DNA from: Certhia americana
Taxonomy: Eukaryota > Chordata > Aves > Passeriformes > Certhiidae
Length of the DNA: 64,000 bases
Assembly (NCBI GenBank): GCA_018697195.1
Contig: CM031869.1
Span: 16,874,989-16,938,988 of the forward strand
Direction of reading: 5' to 3'
Below the pieces are notes generated by a model. That model was not told where the DNA came from. It did not search any database and saw only the letters and a program-made list of their open reading frames with translations. Below are positions 1 through 11,330 of the stretch, one piece after another. Position 1 is the stretch's first letter; every line of letters starts with the position of its first letter. The translations under genes and the position numbers were made by a program.

Positions 1-1830
1 GGACTCTGGGAGGCAGAAGCCTTTGGCTGATTTGTGCCCCGTGGGTGTGGATGGACTGGATGGACCTTCAGGTCTGACCCAGCTCTTCCCTCATGCCATG
101 GGAGACTCAGCACCTGGAGCAGACCTGAATCCTCAGCCCCCAGCTGCAAATCCCAGGCTCAGGTCTCCAGGGGGGCTGTGGCACTGGGGCAGCATGACCC
201 TCGCATGAATGGGACCCCTGGCACGATGTCAGCCTGGGGAGACCCCTCCCTCAGCAAAGGGGTTCCCCTCTCTGCTCACACCCAAGACAAGCAGTGAGGG
301 GCAATTCCCATTCTCTGTGCCCCACACTGAGAGGGAAGGGGCAGCCCAACACACTCCATGGCTCCCAGCAAACCAGGCCACTCCAAAGCCCAGCACCTCC
401 TGGGTCCCGTGGGTGTTCCAGGGCTCTTGACTCCCACCCAACAGGGGCTTCCAGCTCCCTCCGTGCCAACCCCTGCAAAATCTGCCAGCAGAGGCATGGC
501 TCCCTCCCACGGCCCTGCAGCGAGGAGTGACTCCCTCCAGATGGCTGTAAAGGTTAACAAGGAATTTATTCGGAGTTACATACAAATCAGATTGTCTTTT
601 TTTTTTTTCCAAGAGGGAACAAAACCAACCACAATTTCAAGCCCACACAGGCAGTGCAGCCTGCCAAGGTGGTTCAGTTGCCATAGACGACCGCAGGCAG
701 CCGCGCTGTCACACCGAGCCCGTGGGGACCCATTGTGAGTCAGGGGCCAGGGCTGAGCCACGCTTCCATCCCCCTGCTGCCACCCGCTCCAGCCCCATCC
801 TCATTGCCCTCCTGGGATGGGCTGAGTGCCCAGGTGCCCTCCCATGACATTTTGGGAAAGTGATGTCTGGCCCCATGTGGCCATGGCTGGGGGAGATGGG
901 TGGCCCAGGTGGCATCTGATGGGGGGGCTTCTCCCCAGGGTGTTAAAAAATGGTGGAGCTGGAGATTTAGGGCAGAATCTGAAATCTGATGGTGGTTTTG
1001 CCACCCGTCATGGATACTCAGCTTTCAGCTACTCTGTCTCTGTTGCTCTACTCCATCTTCCTCCAGACCCCACAGGAAATTGTCATCCCACCCAAAAAAT
1101 CTCACCGTGGCCTGTCAAGGGGATTCTTGGGGTGGCCTCACCAACCCATTGGCCAGCAATGTGTCCACCACTTCCAAGGGACCAGAACCACCAAACTCTA
1201 AACTAATTTGGTTTAGTCTGCAAGTCACCCAGCAAATCTCTGGGCTCTGAGTGGAAAGGGATATTTTTGTTGCCTTTCAAGGCTGACTGGCAGAGCCCAG
1301 GGTCTGAGGTGCTGCAGAGGACCTGGGTGCACACTGCTGTGGATTTGAAAAAAAGGGAAATGTGAAAGCTCCAGGAGAAACACCACACATGCTATGATAA
1401 CCACCTGTATCCATAACACCAGGACATGACCCCAGCAAGGATACTGGAAAGCCCCAGGGATCAGTTTGCAGGAGACCTGGGTGTAGATGAACAGCTCACC
1501 AGCAAAGACCAGCATCTGTTGCAGCATCAGATCTCTCTGGGGAATGGTGCTACAGCAGCTCTTGGGGGCTTTCCTGACGGTGACAAACCATCTGTATTCC
1601 AGACAGAGACACGCTGGGTTCCCCAGGGCTGGGACAGCAGTTGTAGATGTGGATGGAGTTGTTTTACCAGCTTGGTAAACTTCTCCAACATCTTTAATAA
1701 AATAAGTTTTTGGAAGTTTTGGGTAGAACTGATGTCAGATATGGAAAGGTCACTGTGGATATTACCAGCTACAAAGAAAATGTTACACTCAAATGAGACC
1801 AACACTGTCATAAATCACAGCAGACCCTCT
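1..1830. other. Unique non-coding DNA, no gene recognised
   Basis: GC-rich single-copy-looking sequence. Open frames of up to about 190 codons exist on both strands, but none resembles a protein family I know and none is bordered by convincing splice sites. A T12 run lies at 597-608. The frame entering from about 1426 becomes CR1-like only after about 1830. Confidence 0.6.
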
Positions 1831-2362
1831 CTGCTCCACTCAGGTGAGATCCTCCTGCAAAGCTGCCTCCAGCTCTGGGATGCCCAACAGCAGAAGGACC
1901 TGGAGCTGCTGGAGGGAGTCCAGAGGAGGCCACAGAGCTGCTCCCAGGGCTGGAGGCCCTCTGCTCTGGAGCCAGGCTGGAAGAGCTGAGGGTCTTCACC
2001 TGGTGAAGAAAAGGCTCCAGGGAAATGTCAGAGCCCCCCTGCCAAGGCCTAAAGGGGTTCCAGGAGAGCTGGAGAGGGACTGGGGACAAGGGATGAAGGG
2101 ACAGGACATGGGGAATGGCTTTAAACTGCCAGAGGGCAGGGAGAGATGGGATATTGGGCAGGAATTGTTCCCTGTGAGGGTGGGCAGGCCCTGGCACAGG
2201 GTGCCCAGAGCAGCTGTGGCTGCCCCTGGATCCCTGGCAGTGCCCAAGGCCAGGTTGGGTGGGGTTTGGAGCAGCCTGGGACAGTGGAAGATTTCCTTGC
2301 CCATAGCAGGGGGTGGATGATCCTAAAGGTCCCTTCCATGCCAATCCATTTTGTGATAAAGA
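1831..2362 (+). mobile_element. CR1 LINE, 5'-truncated 3' end
   Basis: This is the longest CR1 tail in the window. It runs from the last part of the reverse-transcriptase ORF through the conserved C-terminal region to the 3' tail. Translation shows the CR1 hallmarks in two successive frames: a 'KDLELLEGVQRR' type segment near 1900-1930, then a 'GNGFKLPEGR..WDIGQELFPVRV' type segment near 2113-2180. The change of frame between them shows it is a dead copy. It ends in the 'aaggtcccttcca' tail and a degenerate 'ccattttgtgat' terminus. The 5' truncation is normal for CR1. Its wording is very close to the copies at 39332, 42603 and 57953, so all four probably belong to one subfamily. Confidence 0.93.
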
Positions 2363-3764
2363 GTAGTAGGATGCTGGCAGGTGGCACTCATTGTGTCCTG
2401 CTGCAGTCCCAGCAGATGCAGCACTCAGGGGCTCAGAGGCACAGAACTTGCCCATTTTTTGCCCGGGTTGCATCAGGACTGGCTGAGGTGTCTGTTGGAG
2501 CAGTGAGGTGTCCCTGGTCATTCCGCACAGACAAATGTGGAGAGCACTGACGCTGGACTGTGGCTTGGGGAGAGGAAGATGAAGAACATTTCTTCCTCTC
2601 CTCCCAGAGAAAAGTTGATTTATCACCAACTTCCCAGGGATTCCCCTGGGCTTCTAAGTGGGATAAAGGGGAATGGAGAGGTTTGATTCTGGTTGGCAGT
2701 AGGAAAACACCCTTCCAGCTCTGTGGGGGCTCAAGGCATCATCTGACATTTTTAAGTACTTTTGGTCAGATTGAATCCTGCCATCCTTGCTACATGGCCT
2801 CACTGGTCAAATAAAGCTGGTACCAAAGCTACTTGAATGGGATGTGCCTCTCCAGCCCACCCTTTTTGGTGCCAATATAGGAAACAAATGGATCCATCCC
2901 ACCCTGGACACAGCTGCTCTGTATTGCAAACCTTGCGAGTTCAAGGGAGACCCTCAAAACAGCCAATATATGTTCACCTGGAAATGTCTAAAGCTGTTTA
3001 ACAGCATCTGGGTCCCATGTTTTCCATGGCTGAGTGGGGAAAATCAGGAGGAGGAGCTGCAGTTAGCTATTATCAATAACAGGAACGAGCACACCACGTG
3101 CCACATTAGGAATGTGCCTACAAAATATGTTCCTGGGCTGTACATTCACAACATGTGTGGCTTCTTTTTTAGCATCGATGTGCAGCAGAATCCAAAATCT
3201 GTGTGGTTTTTTCCCCCCAAGCCTGTCCTGTTAGCCAAATTGCTTTGGCTTCAAACATTGGTTCCCTTGGGCGTCTGTTATTCGCAGCCTTCCCGGTGCC
3301 AACTGAACAGCTTCCAGGAGCTCTGATGTCTCTCTTTTTATTTTATTTTTTTAATACTCTGAATCACTTTATTCCATCCACCTTCTGGAACAATTCCCTG
3401 GAGAGTACCAATTCTGACAAGCATCTGCTCGAGCAGGAAAGCCTCGGCCATCCCTCCACTGGAATTTTTCACTCTTTATGGTCATTAAAGGCTCTTCAAT
3501 CCCATTTACTGACAAATCTGGGGGGTAATGTATCAAAACAAGCTGTCCCTACAGATACCTGTTGCTTGGGTTGCCTGGAGCTTGTCTCCACTGCTCTCAG
3601 AGGCTGATGCCCATCTGGACCTTGGGCAGCCACACAGTTCCTTCTCTCCCATCCCTTTCCATTGTTCACAGTTTTTCTGTGGAACCATGAGTTTCCCCAA
3701 AATTTCTCCTTGACTGTATATAGAGGCTCCCTGGGAGAGGAAAGGAGTGGAGAGTAAAATGAGA
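2363..3764. other. Unique DNA with one unassigned 179-codon open frame
   Basis: An ATG-initiated plus-strand frame spans 2787-3326. It is rich in Cys, Trp and Asn and matches no family I recognise. It has no promoter or CpG-rich context, so I treat it as chance. The stretch 3290-3400 is AT-rich with a T-rich run. No repeat was recognised. Confidence 0.5.
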
Positions 3765-4245
3765 GCTTTTTGTTAATGCTTCCAAATTATTTAGGATATT
3801 AAGGACAGGAAGTAACCATAAGGAATTGCAGAAGGACCTTGAAGTGAGTGACTGGCCAAGAAAGTGACAGGAGAAATGCAGTGCAGATAAATAGTGGCAC
3901 ACGTGGGAGAAGCCATCCCCAACTTCAGAAATAAAATGATGGGCTCTAAGCTAACTATTAACTCTCAGGAACAAGATCTCAGGGTTATAATAGATAGTTC
4001 TCTGAAAACATCAGCTCATTGCTCAGCAGAGATAAAAGAAAAAAACGCATTTCGAATGTTAGGGATTACTCAGAGAAGAACAGAGCAAAACAGCCCCAAT
4101 CACGCTGCCACTGGATAAATTCCCCATGCACCCACACACCGAGCACTGCACAGGTGGAAAGGGATGTAGTAAAGCTGGGAAGGCTTCGAAGAAAGGTGGG
4201 AAGGATGATTAAACATGCTGACTGCGTTTAGGAGAGGCAATGAGG
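3765..4245 (+). mobile_element. Ancient CR1-type LINE fragment (end of reverse transcriptase)
   Basis: An old and strongly mutated CR1-family copy. Translation of 3820-4075 gives the region just after the RT catalytic core: a 'LQKDLE.SDW' type stretch, then 'MMGSKLTINSQEQDL' and 'IIDSSLKTSAHCSAEIKEK'. These match the well-known 'L..V..EKDLGVI.DS.LK.S.QC..AVKKAN' pattern of CR1 ORF2. The segment 4113-4240 follows with remnants of 'SPLYTPTLEYC.....RK..RMIK'. Stops, frameshifts and lost glycines show it is long dead. It belongs to an older lineage than the copy at 1831, resembling CR1 elements also seen in turtles and crocodilians. Both borders are approximate. Confidence 0.82.
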
Positions 4246-6690
4246 ATGCAGGTGGGGAGCTCCAAGGCTTCCACCCATGGTGATGAGCCTTTCCCACCCA
4301 CTGGGAGACAGCAGCCACCTCAGCTCAGCTCCTGCTGCAGCAGCTCCTCGTCACAGGGTGACCCAAACCCACACAGGTGCTTCCCCTGGGTTTTGGGTGG
4401 GTGTTTCTGCCACCCCCTCCTCTTGCAGGGAATCGATGGCCACCATGCCTGGCACTGCTGGTGCTGCGTGTCCCCCACACTGGGCAGGCAGCGTGGGCAC
4501 TGGGGAAGAGGAACTGGAGCAGTTTGGCAAAAAAGCAGGCAATGGATGCCAAAAGAAAATTTAAAAAAAAGAGGAGAAAGATCTAGCTTCACCTTCTGTT
4601 CTTGTGATTCTTCTGTGCAAGCAAATCTGGTGGGAGGAGGAAAAGGAAAAAAGGCAGAAATCCATCCCAGTGATGGAGGCAGGAATATTGCACCGGAAGG
4701 AAAAAAAATCCAAGAGAGTTTGGGGCTAAAGCCATCCACCCCCATTTGAAATTCCCAAGTCCAAATCCCTCTTCCAGCCCTGACTTTTGGGTCTACCAGA
4801 CACTGGGGGAATTTTCATCTTTCTAGAGGGGCAGGATGAGACCCAATACCAGACATTTGGGCTGGGGCAGAAGGGGGCTGAGAGGAGAGGGGAAGAAATA
4901 GGATGAGGGCAAGGGAACACTTGTGCAAAGGAAACACAAGCAAAGCAAAACTAAGGAGGAAAAATCCCTCCCGAGGCCACACCTGGGACTTTGTCCCCAG
5001 CCAGATGTCATGGCCCTGGAGCACCATCTACATTGCCACTGCTGGGGCCACTGCACTGAATTATCAGTGAACACAGGCTCCCTTTGCCAAAGGAGAAACA
5101 GGCACTGAGAACAAACGTGTATGAGGGGACAGCTGAAAGCAGAATTTTTGTAGGATTTGGCTTATCTGCTGCTGGCAGGCTGGAGCTGCCCTCAGGAAGG
5201 ACTGGGATTGCCAGGGAGTAGGAACTGGAGGCCTCTGAAGAGTCCCCCCTTCTGCTGAGTGTGACACAAGGAATGAGACACTCCTCACCTTGACTGTTGT
5301 GCACAGCTAGAGAAAGCAGATGTTGGAGAGGAGAAGAGAGATGCAGGATTGAGAGTTATGTCCCAGAACACCCAGATCAGTGGCATGGATAGTCCCAGCC
5401 TGGCATTCTGCTGTTCCCTGGCCTTTGGATAAAGCATCCCCAAAGTCCCCCTTTCCAAGCTCAGGCATTACCAGGACCCCTCTGCCAGAAGAATCCTGTG
5501 GAACAGTGGTGATATTTCCAGCTCTGGAGGGCTGGGAAGAACACACATCTTCATTTGGTATGCATGGGGCAGCCAGGGTTATTTATGGCTGGTCCCAGCA
5601 AGGAGCCCATGTGCTCACGGGGCAGCGGGACAAGGGCTGCTCACTCTGCTCTTCACAGGGGCATCTTCATCCATTCCCATTATTCCTTCCTTGGTCCCTT
5701 GCAGAATCCCCATGGCTGCTGAGGAGGAATCATAGCTAACAAGAAATCATGGCAAAGTCATTTTGTCCCCATATAAATTATTAATTTTCATCACACGAAA
5801 TTTCCTCTGCACAGAAATCTTGGCCCATCAGACAGAGTGTCCTTGTGGATGCAGGGACTTGATTCACCCTCCTTGGAGAAATTTCCAGTATTTTACCATG
5901 TTCTGGAGCAGGGCAGAAATTCCCACCTAATTTGGTGACTCTAACTGCTGGCTCTAACTTCCTATCAAAACAAGTTTCTTGTGTGTGGAGTGACTTGCCT
6001 CCCCTCAGTCTCCTCCTGCCCTGAAAGGGAGGGACATCCTGGTGGAGAACATGCTCCTCGCTGTGCAGAGTCCTGTGAGGATGCCCCCCTGCCCCATGTC
6101 CTCTCTGTGGCAGCTGTTCCCTGCAGGACACTCTTTGGTGGCACCCAGGAGGAGCTGGGCTGATGGAACTGGGCTGCAGGGCTGGTGTGTGGATGGAGGC
6201 AGGCAGGGCCTGTGGGGCTACAGCTTACTCAGGGCAGTTCAGCATGAAACCCCAAACTGAAATCAGGTGACCCACCCAGAGCCTGTAAAAAGCCCTCAGC
6301 ACCAGAGCAAGCTGGGCTATCTGTTCACCATTCCCAGCTCACTTCCAGGATTTATGGCTTTAATCAAACCATCGGGGTAAGCAGCAATTCTCTCTGGTTC
6401 ATGTCTGGAGTGTGGCAGGAGGGAGGAATCACAGCCCTGCTAGCATGAGGAGGATGAGGGAAAATCCAGACAACCTTTTCCAGGCTGTGCTGCCCCAGGG
6501 CCACACTGCCCATGGCTGCCTCACCACAGGCAGGGACTCAGGATTGGCCTCACACCCTCTCCTTTCACAAAACTCCTTTAATCATCAGGGTCCATGCACA
6601 GAACCATCTTGCTTCACCCCTGTGTCTCTTCACCCCCCCATTTTTCCTGTTTCTTGGGAGTTTCACAGGGATGAATATGGGATTAGGAGT
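4246..6690. other. Unique non-coding DNA, no gene recognised
   Basis: Mixed-composition sequence without recognisable repeats. Purine-rich patches occur at 4557-4580 and 4640-4720. Open frames up to 169 codons appear on both strands over 4240-4750, in the way expected of GC-rich chance frames. I see no coding evidence. Confidence 0.55.
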
Positions 6691-6699
6691 GAGGCATTG

Positions 6700-7165
6700 T
6701 GAGCTGAACTGAATGTGTTACTTAATGAACTGTATGAAATATTAAACCATGCCTGATATGAAGCACAGTGAATTCTGTAGGAAAGAATATATTACACTTG
6801 GGGAGGACTGAAGATAATCAAATCCAATGAATGGATTTAGAATCATGACACAGCGAGCTTAGAGGAGTTAAGTTTGGTTCACTGTGAGGCTGAATTGTGT
6901 GTAAGGGCCGTTCAGGGTTTTGCTGCCGCGTGTTTTCTCCTGTTGTGAATGACATTATTGTATTTTTCTATTTAACATAAATCTATTTTTTGGAAGGCTG
7001 CTTCCACCCGAATGGCATCAGCAGATCCCATTAATCATGGTGCTCTCAATCACTCAGAATTATTTAGAACCTCTTTTGTATGTCTCTGCACTTTCCCCAT
7101 TTATGATTAATCTTAAACTAAACTAACTAAATAAATAAAACTGCAAGGATCCAAAGAGCATCTCT
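6700..7165. promoter_or_regulatory. AT-rich island, possible conserved non-coding element
   Basis: About 460 bp with clearly higher AT content than its surroundings. It has no repeat signature and several homeodomain-type cores, for example 'cattaatcat' near 7028 and 'ttatgattaatc' near 7100. It ends in a 'aactaactaaataaataaa' run. It contains no long open frame. Unique AT-rich islands in GC-rich avian DNA are often conserved enhancers, but conservation cannot be seen from one sequence. Confidence 0.3.
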
Positions 7166-8340
7166 GTGAAGATCTTATTTAAGCAAGACATGTTGACAGC
7201 TTAGGAGGTTGGGTAGTTTCTGTCCTGGAAGTTTCAGGAGGAGGAAAGCAGCTTTTCAATCCAAACCAGAAGGCTGAGCTTGGAAAGAAGCTGAAGTCCT
7301 GGTCTCAGTGGGGCCTTCTATATTTTGGGATTGATTCCTTTGGTCCCAGCCCATTCCATTTGGTCCTGAGCCTCTTCCACATATACAGGAGACACCTGAT
7401 GGGCCATGGTGATGCTCTGCTGCAGGGTGGCTTGTGCCAAGGATGGGGCATGGAGCAGGGGCTACTTCTGGGCTCTGCCCTGGGTTTTCTCACCAGGGCT
7501 GGACGCAAACTAAGCCAACCTACTCAGAAAAAACAGACAGCACTGCTGCTATGGCATGTCTGTACCTCTCTGTTTCTCAGGTGACAATTGCTATGGCAAT
7601 GCCATCCCCTGCCACCTGTGAGGAGTCAGCTACACCCCAGCAGAGCCATCACTCCAGGTGCTTCTCCAGAAAAATCCAGGAAATCTCCAGCTGGACTCCT
7701 GGATGTGCAACAGCAATGCTGTTTCTACAGCCAGAGCAGTGACAGTGAAAGATGAAGGAATTGAAAGCTGGAATGGGCTGTGAACCAGGCAGAGCCAAAA
7801 TCCTACCTGGAGCCTCCTGGCAGAGACACACCTGGAGTTGGAGAGAGTTGGAAAGAGTCAGGGCATGCTGCTCTGATAAAGATGAACCTGTGCACATTAC
7901 AGAGTCATTCCCTGATGGAAATCCCAGGGTGTTTGATGAAGTATGCCAACAACACATATCCATACCTTAACCCCAATCATATATCTTTGTATTAACTGAT
8001 GATAAATTTTTATTGCTGTTATCCACATCTATATTTGGGGCTTAGAAATATCATGTATGTGAGTCACAGCCACCAATACTCTGAGTTTCCTGTCCCTCCC
8101 AGCACATTTCCCATCCCCTGCAGAATGTGGGGATGCCGTGTGCTCCTGCAGAGCTGCCCAAGGAGCCAGCTCAGCCTGGCAAACAGCAGATTATATCATA
8201 TATAATGGGAACCAGAGTTAAAACAATGATCTGGTGTAGGGAAAACCCACAAGGACTGCTTTAAACATGCAGTGTGCAGCAACCTCTGTGGAAGGGCAGC
8301 TGCTCTGCCTCTTTTCCCAGGGTGCAGCGTCCCTCTGCTG
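7166..8340. other. Unique non-coding DNA
   Basis: No repeat or gene recognised. An AT-rich patch at 7955-8060 and a short 'tatatcatatata' run near 8192 are the only compositional features. Confidence 0.55.
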
Positions 8341-8344
8341 CTCA

Positions 8345-8470
8345 GCTGGCTTTGGCTCTCACTAATAAACTAATTGATTCAGCTTGGCTGTCCAGAGGTC
8401 TGAGTAATTTCAATATTGAGGCTCAGCTGTAATTAATTCGTTCAATACAGTCAACACAATCATGGGTGAG
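8345..8470. promoter_or_regulatory. Short AT-rich island with paired homeodomain-type sites
   Basis: TAATTGATT at 8371-8379 and TAATTAATT at 8430-8438 lie 59 bp apart in otherwise unique sequence. These are canonical homeodomain cores and would suit a small enhancer. There is no other support. Confidence 0.2.
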
Positions 8471-8805
8471 CAGGGACAGCAGTGCTCGAGTCCCTCATCT
8501 GGGCAAAGCGCAGAGAGGGAGACACAGCTCCAAGGTGGAGAAAATACCCCAGAAAAGCTTGGTCATGACACCAGAGACTCCTATCTACCAAAAAATCATC
8601 CACAAGATACCAAAGAACAGAGACACTTCTGCAGCCCAACTTGAACAATGAACACATGTTTTGTTTGAAGTGGTAATTTTAGAGTTTGGAGGCAAAATAA
8701 TTTAAAATTCAACAACTTAATAGCCCTGAAATGAGGGCAAAAGGCAAGTGCCTTTGCAGAGACCCCGCCCAGGCAGACCCTGATTGCCATGTTTTCTCCT
8801 GCCAG

Positions 8806-8871
8806 GTGCAGGGAATTATCCCAGGAGCATGAGGCCACCTTGGACATCCAGAAAGACAGGGCAGGAGCCGA
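8806..8871 (+). CDS. Weak candidate internal exon
   Basis: A 66-bp segment is preceded by a good acceptor (pyrimidine-rich 'gttttctcctgccag' ending at 8805) and followed by GTGAGT at 8872-8877. Two of its three frames are open; one gives a charged helix-like peptide beginning C-R-E-L-S-Q-E-H. The last exon base is A rather than the preferred G. Motif pairs like this arise by chance in 64 kb, so this is only a lead. Confidence 0.15.
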
Positions 8872-9643
8872 GTGAGTGCCTGTGATCTCTGGAATACAAC
8901 TCCTGAGCCGGGAGATGGATTTCCTGGAGTGTGGTGAAGCCCTGGGTGCTGGGCCTGTGGAACACCAGCATCACATCTCCGAGCAGCTCAGCATGGGGAG
9001 GGGGAAGGAATTTTGCCGGGAGACATAAAGGCAGCCAATAAATAATGGAGACCAGTGTTATTACTTTTTTATCTTACGGAGTCAGAGCAGCTTATGAAAG
9101 CCAGGCTGGTACAGAATGCTAATGGGGCAGCCAAGGCAGGATGGAGTTATGGTTCCAGCCCCACACGAGAGTGAAGGTCCCTCCCCCAGTGTGCAGAGTG
9201 TGTCTCTCTACAGCAACTCTGCTCCTGCCCCAGAGAGCTGGGTAGAGCCTCTTCCCAGCTCTTTCCCTGGTTATTACTCCTCTGATAAATACCAAGGACA
9301 AGGGAGAGCCTCAAGAGTCTGGGACAGGTGGTTGGGACTGAGTGTGACACATGCTGAGCGAGAAGTGGCTTGTTCTGCCATGTGAAACAATGGGAATGGC
9401 CAACAACCACAGACTGGGAACCCCTCTGTCTGTTACCTCACTGTGGTGATTTGTCTCTTTGTCTCATTAGAAAGGGCAGGGGGTTTCTGGAGGCCAAGGG
9501 TGATGCCCACCATCACAGGGGGTGCCCTGCCATACTCTGACTGGGCTAACATATGCTGCGCCGAGCCCTATGCCAGCTCTGTGAGATACCCAAAATCCCT
9601 GGCAAGGGCAATGCACTCCAGAAATGTTTCTTTTCTTGCTTAG
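8872..9643. other. Unique non-coding DNA
   Basis: No repeat recognised. An AT-rich patch at 9030-9090 contains 'ccaataaataatgg'. Several frames of 60-90 codons cover 9116-9410 on both strands with no family resemblance. Confidence 0.5.
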
Positions 9644-9782
9644 ATGAAGAGGAGCAAACGCAACAAGAGAGGAAGTGCAACAGAGCAGCTGTGAGGAGGC
9701 ATCAGGGAGGAGGCTGGAAAGCAGAAAAAGAAAACAATCAGGTGTTTGGCATGAAAATGTTCCAAAGTTCCATGAACCAAAG
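9644..9782 (+). CDS. Candidate internal exon, function unknown
   Basis: A 139-bp segment has a strong acceptor ('gtttcttttcttgcttag' ending at 9643) and a fair donor (CAAAG|GTAAAA at 9783). Only one frame is open. After two carried bases it reads about 45 codons of a very charged peptide starting E-E-E-Q-T-Q-Q-E-R and rich in Lys, Gln and Arg. No domain is recognised. A chance open frame of this length is not rare, so confidence stays low. Confidence 0.22.
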
Positions 9783-10642
9783 GTAAAACATCAAAACATC
9801 AAAGGCTGACTTGCAAAAACCTCCCCATCACTTTGTCATCCCCTGCAAAGCTGTGGGTAACAACCCTCACTGTGCCTGGCACTGGAACATCAGCGCCTTG
9901 GGGGTGTTTTGCTCAGAGTCTGGGCAGCAGAACAACAGGAAAGGGCAGCAAATATGTTCTGACTTCAATGCTGCTGTTATCCCCCAGCTCCCCACCTCCC
10001 ATGCAGGACAGGGCCCTCAGCTCAGAGCCTTTCATTACGCAGGCTGAGTTCAGATAATTCCCCAGACCTGCTTTTGACAAACCACTGTTCCAGTATGCTA
10101 TTTACAGAGGGTAGAAGGCACTACACTAGGAACCTGCAGAGAGAAAAATACTTTGTTTATCTGCACAGGAGGCACAGCTGATCCTCAGCAGTGTCACCAT
10201 GGCCCTGTGCTGGTGCTAGCTGAGGTGACACTCCTGTCACTGCAGGACCAGCCTGGCCCTACACACTCAGAGCCACAGCACCAGTTTTTCCACAGCAGCA
10301 TCTCCTGCTGGTACAAACTGGAGCTGTGGGTGGTGCTGGCAGGGACGAGGTCACACAGGGGTTTTCAGTGTCACTGCTGGCACTCAGGTGCCTCATACCC
10401 ACAGCACGACTGTCTGTGACAATCTGTCTGTCTGTGCCCACATCACAGGAGCCCTTCCCTGGCCCCAGGGAGGTCCCAGGCTCCTGGAAGTGACAGTCTC
10501 TGTTCTCTCCCTCAGACACAGGCTAATGCCAGCTGCAGGGACACTTGTCTGTCAGCCCAGAGGGATTGCAGGGCTGGTGTGGAAGCACCATCACCCCTGA
10601 GGGATTTTTTCTCCTTCCTTTGTACGCACGGCACACACAACT
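9783..10642. other. Unique non-coding DNA
   Basis: No gene or repeat recognised. A small CTGT-type simple run lies at 10409-10435. Confidence 0.55.
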
Positions 10643-10690
10643 CAGCAGGGTTATTTTTCTAATTATTAGATTTTATTGGAAATCAATAAG
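10643..10690 (+). repeat. Copy A of an unnamed local repeat
   Basis: 48 bp starting 'cagcaggg', continuing through 'tttttctaa' and ending 'atcaataag'. It aligns with 11216-11262 at about 39 of 47 positions plus one gap. Weaker similarity continues for about 20 bp downstream. It is not CR1-like. Confidence 0.55.
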
Positions 10691-11215
10691 CAAATAAGAT
10701 GATTTTTCAGTCCTAATGCCTCCATAGCTCTTCTTGCATGGCCCAGGTATTGCCAAGCCCACTCTGAGACTCTTACAGCATGGTGATGGATAGTCCCTGC
10801 CTAACTCTGCTTGGGATGTTTGATGGCACGTAGGGGTGGATTAAGTAGTGAGGGGTTAACTCTGATGTGTAGATGAAGCTGGGGTAACTATCCCCTGAGT
10901 TCTGCAGGAATTGGGGTGCTGGGTTCTCTACAAGCCCCACTGCCTGCTCAAAAGGACTTGTGAACATTTCTCACTCTAGGAGTTGCCTCAATCTGCCTCA
11001 ATTGCCTCTTAATTTGAGCCCTGTTAACACAAGAGCTAAGTGAAAAGTCATTTCTGTGAGAAGGCATGCTGAGAGAGATGTGGGTCCTCACGTGGCTCAT
11101 TGGTGGGGCCAGTGAGCTCTGCCACGGAGGCTGCATCCGTGGGCTCCAGCCCAGCACATCCCAGCACCTCTCAGCACAGCTGGGGAGAGCAAACGGAGGA
11201 CAAGTGCCTCTCCTC

Positions 11216-11327
11216 CAGCAGGGATGTTTTTCTAAGTATTGGAGCTACTGGAGATCAATAAGTGCACAGGGTAATTCTTCATCTTATTGTATTGGAGAAC
11301 AATAACTGTACTTCAAATTTTCACAAT
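11216..11327 (+). repeat. Copy B of an unnamed local repeat
   Basis: The first 47 bp (11216-11262) match copy A at 10643. The end (11294-11327) matches 14322-14359, sharing 'tgtacttcaa' and 'attttcacaat' with one inserted base. Copy B therefore links the other two, as expected if all three are decayed pieces of one longer dispersed element. Confidence 0.5.
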
Positions 11328-11330
11328 CTA

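Noticed and set aside
1808..2629. 273-codon minus-strand open frame
   Set aside because: It is antisense to a CR1 copy over much of its length and has no domain or splice support.
2787..3326. 179-codon plus-strand open frame
   Set aside because: No family resemblance and no flanking gene signals. Kept only as a note in the block description.
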